Positions 7,213-11,472 of a stretch of 11,472 nucleotides of DNA are shown here, piece after piece; within the stretch, counting starts at the first letter, position 1, and each line of letters starts with the position of its first letter. Position numbers and translations under genes: made by a program. This DNA is from Candidatus Thorarchaeota archaeon (GTDB lineage Archaea > Asgardarchaeota > Thorarchaeia > Thorarchaeales > Thorarchaeaceae). The notes under the pieces were generated by a model. That model ran no database searches, was not told the DNA's origin, and worked only from the letters and a program-made list of their open reading frames with translations. The DNA is taken from assembly GCA_030642465.1 (NCBI GenBank), contig DAOWNS010000032.1:1-11472 (forward strand). The letters are read 5' to 3'.

Positions 7213-7590
7213 ATGCCAAATTGGATTCAGACCGCAGACTGGAAGAGCGAGAAGCATGTTCCGGCAATTGAAATTGAGAAGAAAGGTGACAATCTATTCC
7301 ATATTCATGTTTCAGTGGGCAAGGAGATTGCGCACCCCAACACAACTGCACATCATATCAAATGGTGCGACCTATTCATCTTGCCTGAGGGTGAGAAGTT
7401 CCCAGTGGAGATTGGATACTGTACCTTTGACCATCACGGCGCGTCAGCACAGGGCGCTGACACAAGCAAGATGTACGCTGAGCCACACGCACTCTTTGTC
7501 TTCAAGACAGAGAAACCCGGCTTGCTGATGGCGACTGCTTACTGCAATATACACGGTCTCTGGAAGAGCGAAGATAAGCTGAAGCTTTAG
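7213..7590 (+). CDS. Superoxide reductase (neelaredoxin type, class II)
   Basis: Cytosolic non-haem iron enzyme that reduces superoxide to hydrogen peroxide without making oxygen, the typical defence of anaerobic archaea. At 125 residues it has only the catalytic SOR domain; the N-terminal desulforedoxin domain of desulfoferrodoxin is absent. The [Fe(His)4Cys] site is complete: H15 in EKHVP, H41 in HPNTTAHH, H47, C111 and H114 in CNIHGLW. E13 and K14 match the conserved Glu-Lys pair that guards the active site. This spacing is the same as I recall for the Pyrococcus enzyme. The start has AGGA 7 bases upstream. The stop is 9 bases from the convergent next gene. Electrons would come from rubredoxin; no rubredoxin gene is in the window. 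The peroxide made is a natural substrate for the ferritin-like protein at 4485. Confidence 0.95.
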   Translation: MPNWIQTADWKSEKHVPAIEIEKKGDNLFHIHVSVGKEIAHPNTTAHHIKWCDLFILPEGEKFPVEIGYCTFDHHGASAQGADTSKMYAEPHALFVFKTEKPGLLMATAYCNIHGLWKSEDKLKL

Positions 7591-7599
7591 AACGCCTAC

Positions 7600-8217
7600 T
7601 CATTGCCTGACAATCCAGCTGACGATCTCCGAACTCATGGGATTCTCATTTAGGAGCACGTCGCGGTATTCGTGATTCTTGAGTTTCAGCCAGACGTGTT
7701 GCAGGTCAGCGTCAAACCCAACGATACGAAAGGTCGACTCGAATTGATTCGGTTTGAATACCAAGTATGACAAGACCATTGCGATAATGAAGACTCCAAG
7801 GACAGGATAGACCCAGAAAGGGTTTACTCGGCCTAACCAGAAGTTGCTGCCCATATTCACAAGTGCAATAAAGAGTGTTGAAAGGAGAATTCCGTCAATA
7901 ATGAAACATACCAGACGGTATCGCCATTCACTCTCATCTCCGTAGTGGTGCGCTTCACAGACGGGAACTATGAATGTCTGGGCCTGTGGAAGAGAAATGC
8001 CAGTCCTTCTTCGTGTGCGAGCGCTGAACATTGGATTCCAATATGGACGAAGCCATTGCTTCCTACCTGGGATTGTAGAAACCCGAATTGTCTTGGTCAC
8101 ACTGGAACCACAGACGGGACACATCTTTGGAAACCGTATATTCGTCGCATTCACTCGGACGATAGGCTCTTTGAAGAATTCCTTGCGCGGGCTCACTATC
8201 GAGTATCTCCGTTCCAA
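7600..8217 (-). CDS. Zinc-site, two-helix membrane protein of unknown function
   Basis: Unrecognised 205-residue protein. The N-terminal part has CPVC (C33, C36) and then VPVCEAHH (C87, with H90/H91). This is the pattern of a split zinc-binding domain with a Cys3-His site. Two membrane segments follow at about 102-120 and 134-154. The C-terminal soluble part has FDADLQHVWLKLKNHEYRDVLLNEN, resembling a small domain often found at the end of such proteins. The track start is TTG at 8217, the only start before an upstream in-frame stop. It lies about 29 bases from a TATA-like box, so a leaderless transcript from TTG is possible. A GTG at 8196 with GGAG about 10 bases ahead is the alternative and would lose seven residues. 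The frame is secure, the start is not, and no function is claimed. Confidence 0.75.
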   Translation of the reverse strand: MERRYSIVSPRKEFFKEPIVRVNATNIRFPKMCPVCGSSVTKTIRVSTIPGRKQWLRPYWNPMFSARTRRRTGISLPQAQTFIVPVCEAHHYGDESEWRYRLVCFIIDGILLSTLFIALVNMGSNFWLGRVNPFWVYPVLGVFIIAMVLSYLVFKPNQFESTFRIVGFDADLQHVWLKLKNHEYRDVLLNENPMSSEIVSWIVRQ

Positions 8218-8240
8218 GTTAGTTCGATTTCAATTGAAAC

Positions 8241-8250
8241 GGATAAAATA
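8241..8250 (-). promoter_or_regulatory. TATA-like box for the zinc-site membrane protein
   Basis: TATTTTATCC on the minus strand is centred about 29 bases before the TTG at 8217, so transcription would begin at or within a few bases of the start codon. Confidence 0.4.
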
Positions 8251-8259
8251 GCTTATTGA

Positions 8260-8404
8260 ATCACGCAGATGGATGATTGGCATTCATGACCACCAAGTGA
8301 CCAGAGAATTGGTCAGATAGTCTCAGAATCACCATTACAGGTGACCACACCATACGTGACTGTGAAATGCAATGACTCTAGAAACTAGCTCCCGGAATAA
8401 CGCA
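8260..8404. other. Intergenic stretch with repeated TGACCA
   Basis: No gene seen in this part of a gap that runs from 8260 to 8620. TGACCA occurs at 8287-8292, 8298-8303 and 8342-8347, and the reverse form GGTCA at 8311-8315. The second copy and GGTCA form a 5-bp inverted repeat with an 8-base centre. Start-to-start distances are 11 and 44 bases, so the direct copies share one helix face at 11 bases per turn. The cluster lies upstream of the minus-strand gene starting at 8217 and may be a regulator site. Confidence 0.3.
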
Positions 8405-8479
8405 ATGAAGAAGAAAAGAATGGTAAAAGCACAGTCCACTGCAGCAGTTGGCTATGCTTTTCTGACTGGTGTGAGGTGA
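8405..8479 (+). CDS. Candidate small protein, 24 aa
   Basis: ATG-to-TGA frame reading MKKKRMVKAQSTAAVGYAFL and four more residues. It has a lysine-rich start and a short mildly hydrophobic tail. The only hint of a ribosome site is GGAATAA. Its main support is position: the stop TGA lies inside the strong ribosome site of the next tiny frame, an arrangement typical of translational coupling. It could as easily be chance or a gene remnant. Confidence 0.2.
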   Translation: MKKKRMVKAQSTAAVGYAFLTGVR

Positions 8480-8486
8480 TTCTAAG

Positions 8487-8582
8487 GTGGCACTTACTAA
8501 AGAACGCCGAACTATGAGGCTCAATGGTCTAAAAAGGCGGATTTCCGCTGAAGCAATTGCTAAAGTCTACTTCAGGAAGTAA
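8487..8582 (+). CDS. Candidate small basic protein, 31 aa
   Basis: GTG start, TAA stop. The frame reads (V/M)ALTKERRTMRLNGLKRRI followed by a short amphipathic end finishing YFRK. It is strongly basic (about ten K or R). The reason to list it is an excellent archaeal ribosome site, GAGGTGAT at 8473-8480, six bases before the GTG. That is the best anti-16S match in the window. No similarity is recognised. It may be a real small nucleic-acid-binding protein or the remnant of a longer gene. Confidence 0.35.
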   Translation: MALTKERRTMRLNGLKRRISAEAIAKVYFRK

Positions 8583-8620
8583 TAGGTGTCAGTGACTTCG
8601 CACAAGGGCTCTGCGCCCGC

Positions 8621-9301
8621 TCATTGTGCCTCAGGCTTTTCTTGAGGGTGTTCTTTCTTTGGCTCGGGGTGCAAGAACCCCCCTTCTACGAAATCACATA
8701 GAAGATCCTCTAGACCTGGGCAGCGGCTCCATCGTCCCTTGTAATCGCATGCTTGGCATGTCTTTCCGATTTCCACCATTCTCCTCGCATTCATCAACGT
8801 AATGATTGGAAAATACAGAAACAGGATCAATCCAATCTTGTCGTCCAATCCTGAGGCGATAAATCCTTCATAGATTAGAATGGACCATACCATGGCAGCA
8901 AATGATGCACCTAGCAGGGTTTTGGCAACTGCTTTCACTTTCTTGTTCTCAGTGAGATGGAGGATACTGCACAACAGGGATATGACAACCCCAGCCACAC
9001 CTCCGTAAAAGAGCCAGAACCTACTCAGAGGAATCAGGTTGAAAAACCAGATCAGTAGCACAGCGAGCATTATCACGGTAAAAGAAATCGAGCTGAAGAA
9101 ACAGCCAATACACCAGCTACGCCCTCGCCAGTGAAACACATGTCCTTCATATTCGGTGCAAAAAGGATGATGAGCAGTGAAAAACGGACCTCCAGTCCGC
9201 AGGAAACGCAGTGGGTGTCGAATTATTTCTCGTGTGTTAAGCACGAGCTTACCTCTTGTCGGGTCGTATAGAACTTCCCGGCAGGGCCTATTATCCGACA
9301 C
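8621..9301 (-). CDS. Four-helix membrane protein with two Cys clusters, unknown function
   Basis: Unrecognised 226-residue protein with about four membrane segments (near 68-90, 95-117, 127-148, 155-171). Before the first helix is HHPFCTEYEGHVFHWRGRSW with C48 and H54, then C64-x2-C67. After the last helix is C182-x2-C185-x8-C194-x7-C202. Both clusters fall on the same side of an even-numbered helix bundle, so they could form one or two metal sites there. The first pattern (C, H, then CxGC at the start of a helix) recalls DUF2085-like membrane proteins, but I cannot confirm that. The tail is proline-, lysine- and glutamate-rich. The start is GTG at 9301 with AAGGAGA about 11 bases upstream. 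It lies 69 bases behind the 112-residue gene and may share its transcript. Confidence 0.75.
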   Translation of the reverse strand: MSDNRPCREVLYDPTRGKLVLNTREIIRHPLRFLRTGGPFFTAHHPFCTEYEGHVFHWRGRSWCIGCFFSSISFTVIMLAVLLIWFFNLIPLSRFWLFYGGVAGVVISLLCSILHLTENKKVKAVAKTLLGASFAAMVWSILIYEGFIASGLDDKIGLILFLYFPIITLMNARRMVEIGKTCQACDYKGRWSRCPGLEDLLCDFVEGGFLHPEPKKEHPQEKPEAQ

Positions 9302-9370
9302 CCCCTAAACGTTCTCCTTCACTGCTCATACGGTTTTCGTTACTTACCATTCATGTTGAATTGCAGTAGA

Positions 9371-9709
9371 TTATGGCAGTGGAATCGGCATTAAGGCCAA
9401 TCCGCCTAAGAACAGTATCATAACGACTGCCAGTATGACGAAGTAGACAATAATCAACACAATCCATGTGGAAATCGCGCCACCCCAGGTCTGCTCGTGA
9501 CGGGTCTTAATTACATACCATTGGATTATGCACCCGATTATTGGTATCAAACCAACGAGTGCGTTGATGAGGGCAGTTACGATTGTGTCCCCAAACTCCC
9601 GGTTCTCGCCTTTCGTCCAGCCTAGGACAACACCCAACAGGAGGGCATTAACGAGTAGGCCAACCACGAATTGGGCGAGGTACATCAGTATAGTAGGATC
9701 TATTTGCAT
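9371..9709 (-). CDS. Small three-helix membrane protein, unknown function
   Basis: Unrecognised 112-residue protein that is almost all membrane: segments near 7-30, 43-67 and 78-105. Between helices 1 and 2 is WTKGENREFGDT, and helix 2 ends in IIGCIIQWYVIKTRHEQTWGG, which supplies a short basic loop. The motif-like GENR-F-D-TIVTALINALVG pattern suggests a conserved family rather than a random hydrophobic frame. The ATG at 9709 has AGGAG (9720-9724) 10 bases before it and a good TATA box further up. It is probably the first gene of a two-gene transcript with the four-helix protein. Confidence 0.7.
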   Translation of the reverse strand: MQIDPTILMYLAQFVVGLLVNALLLGVVLGWTKGENREFGDTIVTALINALVGLIPIIGCIIQWYVIKTRHEQTWGGAISTWIVLIIVYFVILAVVMILFLGGLALMPIPLP

Positions 9710-9760
9710 ATTTTCCGAACTCCTCTCTCAATAAGAGTTGATTCGATTCAAGAACCCTAC

Positions 9761-9769
9761 TATAAAAGC
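9761..9769. promoter_or_regulatory. TATA box readable on both strands
   Basis: The plus strand reads TATAAAAGC and the minus strand GCTTTTATA. On the minus strand it sits about 55 bases before the 112-aa gene's ATG, giving a transcript start near 9737 and a leader of about 28 bases. On the plus strand it would start a transcript near 9790, at the first base of the hairpin 9788-9806. Confidence 0.55.
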
Positions 9770-9787
9770 CTAACGACAAACAGCGTA

Positions 9788-9936
9788 GGGAAGTACGACA
9801 CTTCCCCAAAGAGAACGATATCCAAGGATTGGAGCCCCGCTGGTTTCAAGGCCTTGCGTGCGGCAGCCAAGGGAGCACAGGGGATTTGGCGCTGAATCCA
9901 CTGAGCGTATTCTTCGCGCAACAGGATTGTAGCACA
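9788..9936 (+). ncRNA. Candidate structured RNA (low confidence)
   Basis: No gene is seen from 9770 to 9953. This stretch has local inverted repeats in series. GGGAAGT/ACTTCCC (9788-9794 with 9800-9806) has a 5-base loop. TCCAA/TTGGA (9821-9825 with 9829-9833) has a GGA loop. CAAGGCCTTG (9847-9856) is a palindrome. GGATT/AATCC (9882-9886 with 9895-9899) closes an 8-base loop. By hand count 69 of the 120 bases 9781-9900 are G or C, well above the flanks. A TATA box on the plus strand points transcription to about 9790. The end is a guess. Against it: no known RNA family is recognised, no T-tract is obvious, and short inverted repeats arise by chance. Confidence 0.25.
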
Positions 9937-9938
9937 GA

Positions 9939-9945
9939 TTTATTT
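9939..9945 (+). promoter_or_regulatory. TATA-like box setting a leaderless start for the acetyltransferase
   Basis: TTTATTT is centred 27 bases before the ATG at 9969. A transcript would therefore begin at or next to that codon, and downstream of the other in-frame ATG at 9954. Confidence 0.4.
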
Positions 9946-9968
9946 GCGGTCGAATGGGTGGACAGAAT

Positions 9969-10538
9969 ATGTACTGTGGAGAGCATGTTCGCCTTCGAGC
10001 GATAGAGATGAGTGACCTAGACAATATCATGAAGCATTGGAACACGTATGAGATGCGAAGATTCCTTGGCTCACCGCTCCCGATATCTGAGCGTGCTGAG
10101 AAGGAATGGTTGGAAAAAGCTACAACTCAAAATGCACACAAGGATGGAAGTATTGTACTTGTAATTGAGGACAAAAAGACCCGGGAGTTCTTGGGCACTA
10201 CAAGTCTATTCGACATCTCAAACCACAGTAGGCGTGCTGAATTCGGCATTGCAATCCACGATCCTGAGAAGATGAGCAAGGGATATGGCACTGACGCAAC
10301 GCGACTCACACTATGGATGGGCTTTCACCAACTGGGCCTGAACAGTATCTACCTGTACACAGTTTCATTTAATGAACGAGCGCAACGTGCCTATGAGAAG
10401 GCTGGCTTCAAGAAGACCGGGGTCTTCAGAAAGTCAATGTTCGCAGAAGGAGATTTCCATGATTTGATTATCATGGACATCCTGAAAGATGAGTTTCTTG
10501 AGAAGTATCCTCCAGGGACTCAAATTGCAGAAGAGTAG
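9969..10538 (+). CDS. GNAT acetyltransferase, RimJ/RimL type
   Basis: Acetyl-CoA-dependent N-acetyltransferase of the RimJ/RimL-like (Acetyltransf_3) branch; the acceptor may be a protein N-terminus or a small amine. The N-terminus VRLRAIEMSDLDNIMKHW is the standard opening strand and helix. Motif A, which binds the CoA pyrophosphate, reads MSKGYGTDATRLTLW. The C-terminal signature SFNERAQRAYEKAGFKKTG is typical, followed by FRKSMFAEGDFHDLIIMDIL. Two starts are possible. ATG 9954 gives 194 residues but lacks a ribosome site and would lie upstream of the predicted transcript start. ATG 9969 gives 189 residues, has GGTGG about 8 bases ahead and sits 27 bases from the TATA-like box, so I prefer it. 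The gene stands alone and ends before a hairpin terminator. Confidence 0.88.
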   Translation: MYCGEHVRLRAIEMSDLDNIMKHWNTYEMRRFLGSPLPISERAEKEWLEKATTQNAHKDGSIVLVIEDKKTREFLGTTSLFDISNHSRRAEFGIAIHDPEKMSKGYGTDATRLTLWMGFHQLGLNSIYLYTVSFNERAQRAYEKAGFKKTGVFRKSMFAEGDFHDLIIMDILKDEFLEKYPPGTQIAEE

Positions 10539-10604
10539 TGCCCGGAAATGCACAGCAAGTGTGCGCTGCTCACATCCGAACTCGTCGGACTAGAAGAAGG
10601 GTTG

Positions 10605-10625
10605 AAAGGGTTCATAAACCCTTTT
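10605..10625 (+). terminator. 8-bp hairpin with T run after the acetyltransferase
   Basis: AAAGGGTT (10605-10612) pairs perfectly with AACCCTTT (10617-10624) around a CATA loop and ends in four T. A second run of six T lies at 10672-10677, just ahead of the next promoter, and may act as a backup. Confidence 0.65.
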
Positions 10626-10688
10626 GCGTGATTTGGTCGGTTCATAGGCCTCCTTTTCCAAGAAACAGGCGTTTTTTCTTAATGGTCG

Positions 10689-10697
10689 ATATATATA
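10689..10697 (+). promoter_or_regulatory. TATA box of the secreted-protein gene
   Basis: ATATATATA is centred about 34 bases before the GTG at 10727, predicting a transcript start near 10720. It overlaps codons of an in-frame ATG at 10682, which argues against that earlier start. GGTGAT at 10718-10723 is a good ribosome site but unusually close (3 bases) to the GTG. Confidence 0.5.
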
Positions 10698-10726
10698 CTC
10701 AATTCGGAGCCTATCATGGTGATGTA

Positions 10727-11472
10727 GTGACAATTCACAGGAACACCCTATTAGCATTGTTCGCTCTCGTCCTCATGGGACTGGGAGTGCCACTAGCTGC
10801 CGCTCAAGGCAGCGGAATCCAGTACCAGCATTCAGCAGGTATTGTAACACTGGAAACAGAAGATTTGAGCCTTAGAATCACGGGCGTAAATGAGGTTCCC
10901 CATTTCCATTGGTGGGATCCTGACAGTCCGACTGTGGACTATCATGTCATGTTTGTGAAATTCTTTGAGGCAAATGACACAAACTCAAATGGTGTGTATG
11001 ACGTCGAGACCGATGTTATGGTTGGCCCACCCCTTGCCCTACCAACAGCTGACTGGGAGTTCAGTGGTTTTGAATTAGAGCAAGAGGGAGATAACGTTAC
11101 TGTGGTTCACTTCAACTTCACGAGCACCGAAGAGCATGAACCAAGACCGATGGACACCGGCGAAAGCTATGGCAGTCTTCCTGAAATGGAACCTTTTGAT
11201 GTCATGGTCCAGATACGTGTTCACATTGACCTTGAGAATCCTGGTGAGATGAAGTTCGACCTCATTGTTGATGGTTGGCAGTGGACCTTTGAAGACACAA
11301 TCTTGGTCTTTCATTTCACGGTAACAGAAAGCAACCATGGTATGAGTCAAGCCGGAACGGACCCGACTAATTTCCAACGCACGGGAACGAAGTTCAGTTT
11401 TGGCAATGGTTACATGGAGTACAATGAAACCGCTTTGGCCGCACAGAATACCTTGGAGGTCAAAGCCAGCTA
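10727..11472 (+). CDS. Secreted protein of unknown function, 3' end cut by window edge
   Basis: The frame is open from GTG 10727 to the window end (248 codons, no stop), so the C-terminus is missing. It begins with a clear Sec signal peptide: MTIHRN, a hydrophobic core LLALFALVLMGLGVPLAAA, and a likely cleavage near A26/Q27. The mature part is acidic, aromatic and beta-rich, like an extracellular or cell-surface domain. D84-x-N86-x-N88-G89-x-Y91-D92 resembles a calcium-binding EF-hand/dockerin loop. Four N-glycosylation sequons (N83, N123, N130, N233) fit an exported archaeal protein. A PHFHWWDPDSP stretch (58-68) is distinctive. I do not recognise the family. A C-terminal membrane anchor may lie beyond the window. 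An in-frame ATG at 10682 would add 15 residues before the signal peptide and is less likely. Confidence 0.8.
   Translation, partial: MTIHRNTLLALFALVLMGLGVPLAAAQGSGIQYQHSAGIVTLETEDLSLRITGVNEVPHFHWWDPDSPTVDYHVMFVKFFEANDTNSNGVYDVETDVMVGPPLALPTADWEFSGFELEQEGDNVTVVHFNFTSTEEHEPRPMDTGESYGSLPEMEPFDVMVQIRVHIDLENPGEMKFDLIVDGWQWTFEDTILVFHFTVTESNHGMSQAGTDPTNFQRTGTKFSFGNGYMEYNETALAAQNTLEVKAS

Noticed and set aside
7050..7271. 73-codon plus-strand frame before the superoxide reductase
   Set aside because: It runs through the predicted promoter and into the reductase gene in another frame, has no ribosome site, and its product looks random.
7945..8259. Plus-strand frames of 93 and 104 codons
   Set aside because: Both are antisense to the zinc-site membrane protein, whose CPVC/CEAHH motifs and membrane helices are far more gene-like.
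8590..8620. GGGC/GCCC short hairpin after the 226-aa gene as a terminator
   Set aside because: The stem is only 4 bp with no T-tract on the minus strand; too weak to annotate.
9770..10045. 91-codon minus-strand frame across the gap before the acetyltransferase
   Set aside because: It overlaps the start of the acetyltransferase on the other strand, has no ribosome site, and reads through all the inverted repeats of the candidate RNA. The product has no domain-like pattern.
1..11472. Search for a mobile element, CRISPR array, toxin-antitoxin pair or defence system
   Set aside because: No transposase, integrase, regularly spaced repeats, nuclease/helicase modules or target-site duplications were seen. 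The gene set is housekeeping plus unknown membrane or secreted proteins.

Overview
The window reads as a piece of archaeal chromosome, mesophilic in composition and probably from an anaerobe. The archaeal evidence is direct. Several genes have TATA-like boxes about 27 bases before the expected transcript start. Shine-Dalgarno strings match the archaeal GGAGGTGAT core, and some genes look leaderless. The seryl-tRNA synthetase is of the archaeal/bacterial-like type, and the superoxide reductase has the iron-ligand spacing of archaeal neelaredoxin-type enzymes. An Asgard lineage (Thorarchaeota-like) is a guess from general style only; nothing in the window proves it.

Left part, plus strand (1-4955): an MFS transporter cut by the window edge; endonuclease III with a full [4Fe-4S] motif; a GT4 glycosyltransferase followed 13 bases later by serS, probably one transcript; then a separately promoted ferritin-like di-iron protein. 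The promoter of the ferritin-like gene lies inside a perfect 9-base inverted repeat, which is the best regulatory signal in the window. Middle part (5018-7590): convergent to it, on the minus strand, are a 429-residue soluble protein that I do not recognise and an orphan ECF transporter S component. The latter is divergent from a superoxide reductase gene. The ferritin-like protein and the superoxide reductase together suggest peroxide and superoxide detoxification in an organism that dislikes oxygen.

Right part (7600-11472): three unrecognised membrane proteins on the minus strand, two with Cys/His clusters that could hold metal. Among them is a 360-base gap with two tiny adjacent plus-strand reading frames and a cluster of TGACCA repeats. 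Next comes a GC-rich, hairpin-rich gap with a TATA box that could encode a structured RNA. A RimJ/RimL-type GNAT acetyltransferase follows, probably read from a leaderless transcript and closed by a clear hairpin terminator. Last is the 5' part of a secreted, probably glycosylated protein with a calcium-loop-like motif, cut by the window end.

I see no rRNA, no convincing tRNA, no CRISPR array, no insertion sequence and no recognisable defence or mobile system. The window is mostly ordinary housekeeping plus lineage-specific membrane and secreted proteins.
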